Notes: a model not told the origin generated them from the letters alone. A stretch of 64,000 nt of DNA from Flavobacterium sp. ov086 (GCF_900187965.1 NZ_FZNL01000026.1:17933-81932), one strand, 5' to 3'. Counted from the stretch's first letter, positions 25,748 through 34,657 are shown. Made by a program: numbers and translations.

Positions 25748-26713
25748 TTGGATTTGTTTTTAGAATATTTGTTAAAAAAAAACAACAACGTGAGAACTAG
25801 GATACAAACTGCCTTTTCGGGAAAAATTGAAGCGATCGGACTTCCGATTCTGGCTTTATTTTGGGTGAGCTTTTTTTGGGGAACAACCTGGCTGGCTTCA
25901 AAAGAAGGTGTGAAACATATGCCGGCTTTGCAATTAGCAACCATTCGTCAGTTTTTGGGCGGTATAATGTATGTTGGTTATTTTATCATCAAGAAAGAAC
26001 CTTGGCCAAAAGGCAAACAATGGCGTACAATTTTGGTTTTGGCAATTTTGAATTTCTGCTGTAGTAATGGTTTAAGCACTTGGGGCGTAAAATATATCAG
26101 TTCAGGATTAGGCGCTATTATTGGAGCAATTTTTCCGATCTGGATCGTGATTATTTGTTTCTTTAAAGGTGAACGTATTGCAAAATTGGCAGTGACAGGA
26201 CTTTTAATCTGTTTTGGCGGAATCTGTATTATTTTTGCGGATCATCTTGGTGATTTCCTTCGACCTGATTTTCAATTTGGTATTTTCCTTTCTGTGGCTT
26301 CAACAATTACCTGGGCTTTTGGAATTTTACATACGAAGAAAAAAGCAGCAAGTTTCAATCCCTATTTTAGTTTGGGATTACAAATGTTGCTTTCGAGTTT
26401 TATCCTTTTCGGAATTACCGAAACCGCAGGAATGAATATTTCGTTAACTGAGATTCCATTAACGTCTTGGTGGGCAATTGGATATTTGGTAATTATTGGT
26501 TCAATCCTGACTTTTATTGCTTTTATTTATACGTTGCAACATCTTCCAACAGAAGTTAGCAGTATTTATGCTTATATGAATCCGATCGTAGCAATTGTTC
26601 TTGCCTTTTTTATCTTCGGAGAACCGCTTACACAAGCTATTGTTGTTGGAGTTGCCGTAACCTTAATGGGATTGTATCTGGTGAATAAATCCATTCGAAA
26701 GATTAAAAAATAG
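25748..26713 (+). CDS. EamA-family (DMT superfamily) transporter
   Basis: About 321 residues with ten hydrophobic helices in two EamA repeats: FWVSFFWGTTWLASKEGVKHMPALQLATIRQFLGG in the first and IYAYMNPIVAIVLAFFIFGEPL in the second, both typical of drug/metabolite exporters such as RhaT or YdcZ-like proteins. Inner-membrane exporter of an unknown metabolite or amino acid. The start is uncertain: the first 17 codons lie in AT-rich sequence, and a GTG at 25790 (VRTRIQTAFSG) could be the true start. Confidence 0.85.
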   Translation: MDLFLEYLLKKNNNVRTRIQTAFSGKIEAIGLPILALFWVSFFWGTTWLASKEGVKHMPALQLATIRQFLGGIMYVGYFIIKKEPWPKGKQWRTILVLAILNFCCSNGLSTWGVKYISSGLGAIIGAIFPIWIVIICFFKGERIAKLAVTGLLICFGGICIIFADHLGDFLRPDFQFGIFLSVASTITWAFGILHTKKKAASFNPYFSLGLQMLLSSFILFGITETAGMNISLTEIPLTSWWAIGYLVIIGSILTFIAFIYTLQHLPTEVSSIYAYMNPIVAIVLAFFIFGEPLTQAIVVGVAVTLMGLYLVNKSIRKIKK

Positions 26714-26727
26714 TAATAAAAAAGTTT

Positions 26728-26819
26728 GCCACGAATTTCACGAATTTTCGCTAATTACTTTGTCGATTTGCAAATATCACGCTATCCAACAATTAGCGAA
26801 AATTCGTGAAATTCGTGGC
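26728..26819. repeat. Long inverted repeat, 29-base perfect arms
   Basis: Arms 26728-26756 and 26791-26819 are exact complements with a 34-base loop; the outer end begins GCCACGAATTTCACGAATT. It lies 15 bases after the DMT transporter. A partial single arm of the same family (attcgtgaaattcgtggc) is at about 9374-9391 after the AraC gene, and a relative at 7411-7554. Confidence 0.85.
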
Positions 26820-26886
26820 TATTTAAAATCACATCAAAACTCTGTTAAAAAGCGTTATAATTACAGCTTTTAAAAACCTCTTTTTG

Positions 26887-26894
26887 TATTTTTG
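26887..26894 (+). promoter_or_regulatory. -7 promoter box of the SCO gene
   Basis: TATTTTTG matches TAnnTTTG, 17 bases before the ATG at 26912. Confidence 0.5.
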
Positions 26895-26911
26895 CGACAC
26901 AAATTGCATTT

Positions 26912-27577
26912 ATGAAATCCTTTCTATATAAATACCGAAAATTCTTTATTGTTTTAATTGTATTTTCAGCTGTTACTATATCCTTATTTTATTTGGCGTT
27001 AAAGCCACAAAAAACATTACCAATTTACAATCCTGCCGATGTAAATCCTGAATTGGTTGACAGTACCATTCAATACAAAAGCAAATACCATACAATTGCC
27101 GATTTTAAGTTTGTAAATCAAAATGGCGATACCATTACTCAAAAAAACTACGAAGGAAAGATTTATGTTGCTGATTTTTTCTTTACGACTTGTGGATCAA
27201 TTTGTCCAAAAATGACAACGAATCTTGAGGATGTTCAAAAAGCAATTTTGAACAATCCTAAAGTAATGTTACTTTCTCACACTGTATTTCCTGAGGTTGA
27301 CAGTATTCCGGTTCTTAAAGAATATGCTATAAAACATCATGTTGTTGACAGCAAATGGAATCTGGTTACAGGTGATAAAAAAGAAATCTATACTATGGCG
27401 AGAAAATCTTATCTAGCCGTAAAATTAGGTCGCCCAGATCAGTTGTATGATATGGTTCATACAGAGAATTTTGTATTGGTAGATCAAAAAAGACGTGTTC
27501 GCGGTTTTTATGACGGAACAAATAAAGAAGAAATTCAACGTCTTATAGAAGACATAAATTTCTTGTGTCAGGAGTAA
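26912..27577 (+). CDS. SCO1/SenC-family copper chaperone
   Basis: A 221-residue thioredoxin-fold protein anchored by one N-terminal membrane helix (about 10-30) and facing the periplasm. It carries the metal-binding motif TTCGSICPKM (CxxxC, about residues 91-98) and a distal His in YDMVHTENFVLVD. SCO proteins deliver copper to the CuA site of cytochrome oxidase or reduce its cysteines. The residues needed are intact. It stands alone; the next genes are feoAB. Confidence 0.93.
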   Translation: MKSFLYKYRKFFIVLIVFSAVTISLFYLALKPQKTLPIYNPADVNPELVDSTIQYKSKYHTIADFKFVNQNGDTITQKNYEGKIYVADFFFTTCGSICPKMTTNLEDVQKAILNNPKVMLLSHTVFPEVDSIPVLKEYAIKHHVVDSKWNLVTGDKKEIYTMARKSYLAVKLGRPDQLYDMVHTENFVLVDQKRRVRGFYDGTNKEEIQRLIEDINFLCQE

Positions 27578-27647
27578 AATCCCTTATTTTTAGAAAGATT
27601 TAGCATTTCCCTAAGTGTTAAATGCCTTGAAATAAAGAATAATTGTC

Positions 27648-27655
27648 TATTTTTG
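27648..27655 (+). promoter_or_regulatory. -7 promoter box of the feo operon
   Basis: TATTTTTG matches TAnnTTTG and lies 25 bases before the TTG start of feoA. No clear Fur-like palindrome was seen next to it. Confidence 0.5.
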
Positions 27656-27680
27656 CAATCTAAATTCAATCTAAATAAGC

Positions 27681-27920
27681 TTGCAAAATACAATCCATAC
27701 CCTCAAAAAAGGCGAAAAAGCCATTATCAAAGATTTTGATATCGATTTGATTCCTTTAAAACTACTAGAGATGGGTTGTTTGCCGGGTAATTTAGTCGAA
27801 TTACTTCAGATTGCTCCTTTTGGAGATCCGTTATATTTAGATATTAATGGTTCGCATGTCGCCATTCGTATTGAAACTGCTCGTGAAATTGAAGTTGAAC
27901 TTATCAAAACCGATTTGTAA
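27681..27920 (+). CDS. feoA: Ferrous iron transport protein A (SH3-like)
   Basis: A 79-residue cytoplasmic protein with the FeoA SH3-like fold: LKKGEKAIIKDFDIDLIPLKLLEMGCLPGNLVELLQIAPFGDPLYLDINGSHVAIRIETAREIEV. The LEMGCLPG and GSHVAIR segments are typical. The start is TTG (27681), since no ATG fits. It overlaps feoB by one base (TAATG), so the pair is translationally coupled. FeoA is thought to support FeoB in Fe2+ uptake. Confidence 0.92.
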   Translation: MQNTIHTLKKGEKAIIKDFDIDLIPLKLLEMGCLPGNLVELLQIAPFGDPLYLDINGSHVAIRIETAREIEVELIKTDL

Positions 27921-30019
27921 TGAGCATTCAAAATATAAATGTTGCCCTTATTGGGAATCCAAACACCGGAAAAACTTCAGTCTTCAATCAGCTTACAGGT
28001 TTAAATCAACAAGTTGGGAATTATCCCGGAATTACTGTTGAGAAAAAAATGGGGTTCTGTAAATTACCGCACAATATTAAAGCTAATATTCTGGATTTAC
28101 CCGGAACTTATAGTTTGAACGCCAGTTCGATGGACGAAAGTGTTGTTATTGAACTTTTACTAAACAAAAATGACAAATTATATCCTGATGTTGCGGTAGT
28201 TGTAACCGATGTTGAAAATCTGAAACGAAATCTACTGATTTACACTCAAATAAAAGACCTTGAAATTCCTACTATTTTAGTCATTAATATGTCTGATCGT
28301 ATGGAACGTAAAGGAATTACGCTTGATATTCCTTTCTTGGAAGAAAAATTAAAAACCAAAATTGCTTTAGTAAGTTCACGTAAAGGTTTAGGAATCGATG
28401 AGTTGAAAGAGCTAATTGTCTCTTATAAAACAATTCCACATGAGCCATGTTTAAACGCTTCGGTTATTGATACAGAGTATTTTGAAAAATTACAACATGC
28501 ATTTCCAAATCAATTATTGTATAAATTATGGTTGGTGATTACGCAAGATGTAAACTTTTTGAATTTAGAACGAAATGAAATCAGAAGCACTTTTACTAAA
28601 TCGCACTCAGAATTAAAACGCTTACAGCAAAAGGAAACCATAAAACGTTATCAATTTATAAATGATGTTCTAAAACAAGGTTTACAAGTTGATGAATCAA
28701 TGGCAAAAGACATCAGAGCTAAACTGGATCGTGTTTTAACACACAAAGTTTGGGGTTATGTTATTTTCTTAGCGATTTTATTTTTGATTTTTCAATCCAT
28801 TTTCAGCTGGTCAACTATCCCTATGGATTTCATTGACAGCACTTTTGCGTCTTTAAGCAGTTGGACCGCTCAGGAATTACCAAGCGGAATTTTGACTGAT
28901 TTACTTTCGCAGGGAATCATTCCGGGAATTGGCGGTGTTATTATTTTTATTCCTCAAATTGCCTTTCTGTTTTTGTTTATTTCTATTCTGGAAGAAAGCG
29001 GTTATATGAGTCGTGTTGTATTTTTGATGGATAAAGTCATGCGTAAGTTTGGACTTTCCGGAAAAAGCGTTGTGCCATTAATTTCAGGAACTGCCTGTGC
29101 AATTCCGGCAATTATGGCAACTCGAAACATCGAAAACTGGAAAGAACGTTTAATCACAATTCTTGTAACTCCTTTTACAACCTGCTCTGCGAGATTACCA
29201 GTTTATACGATCATTATCTCTTTGGTAATACCGGATGAACGCCTTTTTGGGATATTAAATATGCAGGGATTAGCCTTGATGTTATTGTACTTATTAGGTT
29301 TTGGAACTGCTATTCTTTCGGCTTATATCCTGAACAAAATATTAAAGATAAGCGCAAAAACATATTTCGTTGTTGAAATGCCAAGCTATAAAATGCCACT
29401 TTTTAAAAATGTTGGAATTAATGTGGTTGAAAAAACGAAAGCTTTCGTTGTTGGAGCAGGAAAAATAATCTTAGCAATATCAGTTATACTATGGTTTTTG
29501 GCCTCTTTTGGACCTGGAGAAAATTTTAATGAAGCAGAAACAATTGTAAAAGAACGTTTTGCAGACAAACATTTAACAGAAATAGAATTTGAAAATGAAG
29601 TTGCTTCTCAAAAGTTAGAGAACTCTTACATAGGAATCATGGGTCATGTAATTGAACCTGCAATTGCTCCATTAGGTTACGATTGGAAAATAGGAATTGC
29701 AATTATTAGTTCGTTTGCTGCACGTGAAGTTTTTGTTGGAACTCTTGCAACAATCTATAGTGTTGGAAACAGCGAGAATGAAGCCACCATAAAAAGTAAA
29801 ATGCAGGAAGAAATAAATCCGGAAACGGGTAAGAAGATCTTCAATTTTGCTTCAGGAATTTCATTACTACTCTTTTACGCTTTTGCAATGCAATGTGCGA
29901 GTACACTTGCCATCACTAAAAAAGAAACTAATTCCTGGAAATGGCCAGCCTTGCAACTCGTTCTTATGAGCGGACTAGCCTATTTTGTAGCGCTTTTAGC
30001 CTACCAACTTTTAAAATAA
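27920..30019 (+). CDS. feoB: Ferrous iron transporter B, GTPase-permease
   Basis: A 699-residue inner-membrane Fe2+ importer. N-terminal G domain (about 1-170): GNPNTGKTSVFNQLTG (G1), DLPGTYSLN (G3) and VINMSDR (G4); a helical linker domain to about residue 270; then a membrane part with two Gate regions, including GYMSRVVFLMDKVMRKFGLSGKSVVPLISGTACAIPAIM and FTTCSARLPVY. Length is that of compact bacterial FeoB proteins. It follows feoA with one-base overlap and is followed by a small Cys-rich membrane protein. Confidence 0.97.
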   Translation: MSIQNINVALIGNPNTGKTSVFNQLTGLNQQVGNYPGITVEKKMGFCKLPHNIKANILDLPGTYSLNASSMDESVVIELLLNKNDKLYPDVAVVVTDVENLKRNLLIYTQIKDLEIPTILVINMSDRMERKGITLDIPFLEEKLKTKIALVSSRKGLGIDELKELIVSYKTIPHEPCLNASVIDTEYFEKLQHAFPNQLLYKLWLVITQDVNFLNLERNEIRSTFTKSHSELKRLQQKETIKRYQFINDVLKQGLQVDESMAKDIRAKLDRVLTHKVWGYVIFLAILFLIFQSIFSWSTIPMDFIDSTFASLSSWTAQELPSGILTDLLSQGIIPGIGGVIIFIPQIAFLFLFISILEESGYMSRVVFLMDKVMRKFGLSGKSVVPLISGTACAIPAIMATRNIENWKERLITILVTPFTTCSARLPVYTIIISLVIPDERLFGILNMQGLALMLLYLLGFGTAILSAYILNKILKISAKTYFVVEMPSYKMPLFKNVGINVVEKTKAFVVGAGKIILAISVILWFLASFGPGENFNEAETIVKERFADKHLTEIEFENEVASQKLENSYIGIMGHVIEPAIAPLGYDWKIGIAIISSFAAREVFVGTLATIYSVGNSENEATIKSKMQEEINPETGKKIFNFASGISLLLFYAFAMQCASTLAITKKETNSWKWPALQLVLMSGLAYFVALLAYQLLK

Positions 30020-30025
30020 ACAGCC

Positions 30026-30148
30026 ATGATACAAGAAATTATAGCTTTTGCCATTTTACTTATTGCAGTCGGTTTTTTGATAAAAAAGATCTTTTGGAAA
30101 TCTAAAAAGAAAAAAGATTGCGGCGACAGAAACTGTGGATGTTCTTAG
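30026..30148 (+). CDS. FeoB-associated Cys-rich small membrane protein
   Basis: A 40-residue protein six bases after the feoB stop. One membrane helix (IIAFAILLIAVGFLIKKIF), a Lys-rich stretch and a Cys-rich tail DCGDRNCGCS with three cysteines. Small proteins of this form downstream of feoB are known as FeoB-associated Cys-rich membrane proteins, proposed to act like FeoC or as an iron-binding partner. Not visible among standard ORFs because of its size; the coding call rests on position, composition and the Cys tail. Confidence 0.85.
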   Translation: MIQEIIAFAILLIAVGFLIKKIFWKSKKKKDCGDRNCGCS

Positions 30149-30232
30149 AGGAAAGGTTCTGAGTTGCTGAAGCTTTAAGTTGCAAAGATTTCAAAAAAAG
30201 ACAATTTCACAGAGATACATAGGGTTAAAACT

Positions 30233-30272
30233 GAAAGCTTCACAGGGATTTAAATTTCTTTGTGAAGCTTTC
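30233..30272. repeat. Perfect 12-base inverted repeat
   Basis: GAAAGCTTCACA (30233-30244) and its complement (30261-30272) form a hairpin with a 16-base loop, in the noncoding gap after the Cys-rich gene. A 63-codon frame over it is repeat-derived. Confidence 0.6.
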
Positions 30273-30362
30273 TGCTTTCTTAATGTGTCTTTGCAGAATA
30301 AAATTTGTCTTTTTATGTTACTAAAAAAACTTTTACTTCCTGTTTTTAAATTTTTCGCAAAC

Positions 30363-30370
30363 TATTTTTG
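30363..30370 (+). promoter_or_regulatory. -7 promoter box of the small membrane peptide
   Basis: TATTTTTG matches TAnnTTTG, 22 bases before the ATG at 30393. It supports the small gene that follows. Confidence 0.5.
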
Positions 30371-30392
30371 AGTAATTTAATTTCATCTAAAA

Positions 30393-30515
30393 ATGTCAGA
30401 AGAAGATAAAATAGAGATAATAAGAGATAATAGAGTAGCAAGAATGTTGTGGTTTTTTCTTGGATTTATATGTGCGGTTATAATAACATACTTCACGATG
30501 AAACATCATTCATAA
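30393..30515 (+). CDS. Small single-helix membrane protein, 40 residues
   Basis: ATG at 30393 opens MSEEDKIEIIRDNRVARMLWFFLGFICAVIITYFTMKHHS: a charged cytoplasmic N-terminal stretch and one hydrophobic helix ending in a His-containing tail. A -7 box lies 22 bases upstream, in the range of the other genes here. I know no family for it. It could be a small regulatory membrane peptide. The charged-then-hydrophobic pattern and promoter make a real gene more likely than chance, but only comparison with relatives could prove it. Confidence 0.5.
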   Translation: MSEEDKIEIIRDNRVARMLWFFLGFICAVIITYFTMKHHS

Positions 30516-30593
30516 ATAAACCTGACAAAACCAAAATCTACTTTCAGTTCAATTTAGCTTAATCCGTTATATCGAATAATGGATTGTTATTAT

Positions 30594-31247
30594 TTACTTC
30601 ACTCCCTCCCACTCGGCATAAAACTGCGCCAGAAAGGTTTCCATAAATTTATGCCTTTCAGAAGCAATTTGTTTTCCGGTTTCGGTATTCATCTTATCTT
30701 TTAATAGTAAAAGCTTTTCGTAAAAGTGATTTATCGTTGGCGCACTATTCTTTTTGTATTCCTCTTTGGTCATAGTGGTTATTGGAGCAATTTCAGGATT
30801 ATGTAAGGCACGATTTTTAAATCCGCCATAATTGAACGCTCTTGCCACTCCAATCGCCCCTATTGCATCTAAACGATCCGCATCCTGAACGATATCTAAT
30901 TCTACAGAATGGAAACTCTTTTCAAAATTTCCGCCTTTATATGAGATGTTTTCGATGATATTGACCACATGCTGAATAATTTCTTCAGAAACATTCTCAG
31001 ATTCCAGAAACAAACGTGCTGTTTTTGGTCCAATGGTTTCATCTCCATTATGAAATTTACTATCGGCAATATCATGAAGCAAAGCGCCTAATTGTACTAC
31101 AACCAAATCGCAGTTGGTGCCTTTTGCAATTAAAAGTGCATTTTTATAAACACGTTCGATATGAAACCAATCGTGTCCGCCTTCGGCATCATTGAGTTTT
31201 TCTTTTACAAAAGCAATTGTTTTATTTATTAAATCGGGATTATTCAT
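30594..31247 (-). CDS. HD-domain phosphohydrolase
   Basis: A 217-residue cytoplasmic metal-dependent phosphohydrolase of the HD superfamily. Motifs: GHDWFHIERVYKNA (first His), LGALLHDIADSKFHNGDE (HD pair) and IVQDADRLDAIGAIGVARAF (distal Asp). The order and the FHNGDE/IVQDADRLDA text match the YedJ-like group. Substrate unknown. The frame is open from 31277, but those codons read through a repeat-like acacggatttaaacgg segment; ATG at 31247 (MNNPDLINKTIAF) is preferred. Confidence 0.9.
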   Translation of the reverse strand: MNNPDLINKTIAFVKEKLNDAEGGHDWFHIERVYKNALLIAKGTNCDLVVVQLGALLHDIADSKFHNGDETIGPKTARLFLESENVSEEIIQHVVNIIENISYKGGNFEKSFHSVELDIVQDADRLDAIGAIGVARAFNYGGFKNRALHNPEIAPITTMTKEEYKKNSAPTINHFYEKLLLLKDKMNTETGKQIASERHKFMETFLAQFYAEWEGVK

Positions 31248-31340
31248 AGTAGTATTTTCGTGGGATAATAATGGCACGCAGATGACACGGATTTAAACGG
31301 ATTAGCGCAGATTTTTTAATTGTATTCTGTAAATAAAAAA

Positions 31341-31376
31341 GTTGATTGTCAAAGTTACTAAACTTCAACAATCAAC
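31341..31376 (-). terminator. Terminator of the acyl-ACP desaturase gene
   Basis: Stem GTTGATTGT (31341-31349)/ACAATCAAC (31368-31376) with an 18-base loop; on the minus strand it is followed by TTTTTTATTT. It lies about 80 bases after the desaturase stop, probably its terminator. Confidence 0.7.
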
Positions 31377-31455
31377 AATGTTTTTTCAATATCAATATCA
31401 ATTGCAGAAATTAATTTTAAATCTAAAATCAGAAATCTGCAATCTAAAATTTAAT

Positions 31456-32448
31456 TTACAATTTAGCAGGTTCAACCCATTTAAAGATGTGTGATTCTTG
31501 CGGAATTACTAATCTTTCAGAAATTCTAGCCATACGAGCTGGTAATTTCATTAAATAATCACGTGCTTTTTCAGCTTCGTCTGTTAAACCAGACATTTTA
31601 TCAATTTCCCACTTATCCATTAATTTCTGCATGATATCTACATAATCGCTTGCGGTGTAAACCCCGATACGTTGAGCAGAATCAGAAAATTGTTCGAAAG
31701 CTGAACTGATTTTTTGTCCAGATTCTCTTAAGAAATGTGCCGGCATAACGATTTTTTGTTTCATCATGTATTGAAACGCCAACATCATTTCGCTAGGATC
31801 CACTGCAAAAATACGTGTTACAAATTCGCTGTATGCATGGTGATGACGCATTTCGTCGCCTGCAATCATTTTACACATTTTAGACAACTTGTTATCACCA
31901 AATTTTTTAGCCATTTGTGCTACTCTATTGTGCGAAACGTAAGTTGCTAATTCCTGGAAACTAGTGTATACAAAGTTTTTGTACGGGTCAGATCCAGTTC
32001 CAATATCAAAACCGTCGTTAATTAAATGCTGTGTTGTCATTTCGATTTCACGCATGTTCACACGACCAGACAAATACAAGTATTTATTTAGTAAATCACC
32101 ATGGCGGTTTTCTTCTCCAGTCCATTGCCTGATCCATTTAGACCAGCCGTTTCCACCATTTTCTATCTGATTTATTCCTTCCACGTCCATTAACCATGAT
32201 TCGTATGTTGGCAAAGCTTCTTCAGTGATTGTATCACCAACAAGCGTTACCCAAAAATCGTATGGTAATTCTTTAGCAATTTCACGTAACTCTTTTACCT
32301 CCTCAAAGAAATTATCTCCTTCAGAATTAGGTAAAAAGTCTGACGGCTGCCAAATTTTTTCCACTGGAATTAAATACTGTTCTACGAAGCTATCCACGTT
32401 TTTTTCCAAAAACTGCATTACTTCTAATCTAATGTTTTTTATAGACAT
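31456..32448 (-). CDS. Acyl-ACP desaturase (soluble diiron type)
   Basis: A 330-residue cytoplasmic enzyme introducing a double bond in acyl-ACP. Both diiron ligand motifs are present: TGEENRHGDLL (EENRHG) and AGDEMRHHHAYSEF (DEMRHH), the form of the ferritin-like stearoyl-ACP desaturase family known from plants and some Bacteroidota and Actinobacteria. It lies just downstream of an acylglycerol-phosphate acyltransferase, so the two genes fit membrane phospholipid fatty-acid composition. Electron donor not seen nearby. Confidence 0.93.
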   Translation of the reverse strand: MSIKNIRLEVMQFLEKNVDSFVEQYLIPVEKIWQPSDFLPNSEGDNFFEEVKELREIAKELPYDFWVTLVGDTITEEALPTYESWLMDVEGINQIENGGNGWSKWIRQWTGEENRHGDLLNKYLYLSGRVNMREIEMTTQHLINDGFDIGTGSDPYKNFVYTSFQELATYVSHNRVAQMAKKFGDNKLSKMCKMIAGDEMRHHHAYSEFVTRIFAVDPSEMMLAFQYMMKQKIVMPAHFLRESGQKISSAFEQFSDSAQRIGVYTASDYVDIMQKLMDKWEIDKMSGLTDEAEKARDYLMKLPARMARISERLVIPQESHIFKWVEPAKL

Positions 32449-32499
32449 TACTTATTTAAGATTGGGATTTCTATTTCAGATTATTTCTGAATCAAAAAT

Positions 32500-33240
32500 C
32501 TATTTATACTCGTTTACTCCTTCTACAACAGCCTTTTCTGTCAATCTCATTAACTCGGCAAAATCATAATCTTTTACTGCCATGGCCTCATGAACGGTAA
32601 AGGTAAGGCGATTTCCTAAGGTTACCGGGAAAAGACCATATTTTACCATTTTCCATGAATTATTAATACTCACAGGCACAACATATGCCGAAGGCGCATA
32701 TTTGCATAGGATTTTTAAACCACTTTGAGCAAATTCTTTAGGTTTTCCTGTTTTACTTCTTGTTCCTTCAGGAAAAATAACAGCAGATCTTGTGTTTTTT
32801 TCGATATATTCAGACAAGCTTTTGATTACCGGAATCGCTTGTTTAGGGTCTTTACGGTCAATTAGTACAGATCCTCCGTGACGTAAATTATAAGATACAC
32901 TTGGGATTCCTTTTCCTAACTCCTTCTTACTTACAAATTTACAATGAAATCGTCTAAAATACCAAATCATTGTTATAATATCGTACATGCTTTGGTGATT
33001 TGAAACAAAAATCAAGGGAACTCCGGTTGGAATTGTTTCTCTGTTTTCGATTTTATATGTTGTTCCTACCAGATTTGTACATCTTAAAAGGAAGTAATTT
33101 AAATAATCAACGCTCTTTTTATGCGCTTGATAACCAAAAACATTTAGGCAAAACCATTGTATTGGATGAAATACCAATAAAACCGAACTAAAGAACAAAT
33201 AGTAAATTACGGATATGGGATACGAAATTATTTTTTGCAT
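32500..33240 (-). CDS. plsC: 1-acyl-sn-glycerol-3-phosphate acyltransferase
   Basis: A 246-residue membrane-associated enzyme forming phosphatidic acid. Seen: an N-terminal hydrophobic anchor, the HX4D catalytic motif SNHQSMYDIITM, a DRKDPKQAI segment and the substrate-binding FPEGTRSKTG. Length is usual. It lies upstream of the desaturase on the same strand with a 51-base gap. It is divergent from rnpA. Confidence 0.92.
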   Translation of the reverse strand: MQKIISYPISVIYYLFFSSVLLVFHPIQWFCLNVFGYQAHKKSVDYLNYFLLRCTNLVGTTYKIENRETIPTGVPLIFVSNHQSMYDIITMIWYFRRFHCKFVSKKELGKGIPSVSYNLRHGGSVLIDRKDPKQAIPVIKSLSEYIEKNTRSAVIFPEGTRSKTGKPKEFAQSGLKILCKYAPSAYVVPVSINNSWKMVKYGLFPVTLGNRLTFTVHEAMAVKDYDFAELMRLTEKAVVEGVNEYK

Positions 33241-33326
33241 GCTTTAAAAATTAATGCGCAAAAGTAATAAATAAATTTTTAGCGGTATAAAAATTGAAAA
33301 CAATAACTGTTTTTATGGTTTAATTG

Positions 33327-33334
33327 TACCTTTG
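33327..33334 (+). promoter_or_regulatory. -7 promoter box of rnpA
   Basis: TACCTTTG matches TAnnTTTG, 31 bases before the ATG at 33366. Confidence 0.5.
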
Positions 33335-33365
33335 TCCTTGAAATTGCAAATTTTTTCTGAATTAA

Positions 33366-33770
33366 ATGAACTTTACTTACCCTAAAAATGAACGCTTAAA
33401 GAGCAATACTACAATTAGTTTACTGTTTTCTGAAGGAAAATCGGTTTCTAAATATCCATTGCGTTTGGTTTACCGTCAAGCGGAAGTTGACTCAGCAGAA
33501 AAGATCAAAATTGGAGTTTCGGTTTCTAAAAAATACTTTAAAAAAGCCGTTGATCGCAATTACTTCAAACGTGTTTTGAGAGAAACATATCGTTTAAACA
33601 AACATTTGCTTCTGGATAACATTCAACATCCCTATTCTTTGATGTTTTTTTATCAGACCAAAGACAGATTATCGTATGAAGAAATCAATACCAAAACGAT
33701 TCAGTTATTTGAGAAATTCTTACTTCAGGTGAATAAAATACCCGATTCTGAAAATAAAACCGAGTCGTAG
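33366..33770 (+). CDS. rnpA: Ribonuclease P protein component
   Basis: A 134-residue basic RNA-binding protein that assists RNase P RNA in removing tRNA 5' leaders. Seen: YPKNERLKSNTTISLLFSEGKS near the start, IKIGVSVSKKYFKKAVDRNYFKRVLRETYRLNK containing the family RNR-type basic helix. The length is slightly above the usual 115-120. It is not next to rpmH here, unlike in many bacteria. Confidence 0.93.
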   Translation: MNFTYPKNERLKSNTTISLLFSEGKSVSKYPLRLVYRQAEVDSAEKIKIGVSVSKKYFKKAVDRNYFKRVLRETYRLNKHLLLDNIQHPYSLMFFYQTKDRLSYEEINTKTIQLFEKFLLQVNKIPDSENKTES

Positions 33771-33851
33771 ATCTCCAAAAGCAACTTTATTTATCAAATT
33801 ATACGAAAAATTATAAAAAAATTGTAGTTTTAGCTTTAATTTGAAATATTT

Positions 33852-34655
33852 ATGCGACAATTTTTCTTTTTATTCTTTGCTGTTTTGACTTTTTCAAGTT
33901 GCGAAAAACATGCCGAACCTGCTTATTCTGCCGACGAGAAAATGATGACCGTAAATGCTCCGGCACCAAGGGAATCAAATGGAAATGAAAGCCCCATAAT
34001 TTCTCAAAAAATAATCAAAGAAGCTTTTCTTAAATTCGAAACTAACGATTTAGAGAACACTTACAATCAAATTAAAACTGCAATTGCAGCCAATAAAGCA
34101 AGTATTCAAAATGATTCTCAGGAAAAAGATTATGGAACTGTCACCAGAAGACTTACGGTACGAATTCCTAGTCAAAACTTTGATCCTTTTTTAGAATCTA
34201 TATCCAAAGGGGTTTCTTATTTTGACGAAAAGAACATTTCATCTCAGAATGTTACAGAAGAATATATCGACTTAACTTCGAGATTAAACACAAAACGTAA
34301 ACTCGAAGAGCGTTACATCGAAATATTAAAAAAAGCCACTAAAGTAAGTGAGATTCTGGAAATCGAAAAGCAAATCTCAGCAATTAGAGAAGAAATTGAA
34401 GCGAAACAAGGTCAACTTAAATATTTAGAAAGTCGTGTATCTGAAAGTACCGTTACAATTGAATTCTATAAAACTATTGCTCAAAAAGAAGGCGTTAAAA
34501 TTTCGTACGGATCAAAAATTTGGAACTCAATTCAGTCGGGATTCTTTAGTTTGTCAGATTTTTTACTCTCGCTTATTAGTGTTTGGCCGTTTATTATTCT
34601 AATTTGCGTACTTGCCTATTTTATTAGAAAAAGATTTAAAAGAAAAAAAATATAA
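33852..34655 (+). CDS. DUF4349-domain membrane lipoprotein
   Basis: A 267-residue protein with a lipoprotein signal (LTFSSCEK, likely lipidated Cys near residue 17), a DUF4349 domain (KFETNDLENTYNQIKTAI to SESTVTIEFYKT), a coiled coil in its second half (RKLEERYIEILKKATKVSEILEIEKQISAIREEIEAK), and a C-terminal membrane helix with a basic tail RKRFKRKKI. Role unknown; similar proteins are seen in envelope contexts. The next gene starts two bases after its stop, so it is in an operon with the S41 protease. Confidence 0.85.
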   Translation: MRQFFFLFFAVLTFSSCEKHAEPAYSADEKMMTVNAPAPRESNGNESPIISQKIIKEAFLKFETNDLENTYNQIKTAIAANKASIQNDSQEKDYGTVTRRLTVRIPSQNFDPFLESISKGVSYFDEKNISSQNVTEEYIDLTSRLNTKRKLEERYIEILKKATKVSEILEIEKQISAIREEIEAKQGQLKYLESRVSESTVTIEFYKTIAQKEGVKISYGSKIWNSIQSGFFSLSDFLLSLISVWPFIILICVLAYFIRKRFKRKKI

Positions 34656-34657
34656 TC

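Noticed and set aside
30180..30371. 63-residue frame after the feo genes
   Set aside because: It covers a perfect 12-base inverted repeat and ttcacagaga-type dispersed text; no family pattern and the start lies in repeat sequence.
30149..30392. Riboswitch or iron-responsive element after feoB
   Set aside because: Only repeat-type hairpins were seen; no recognisable riboswitch core.
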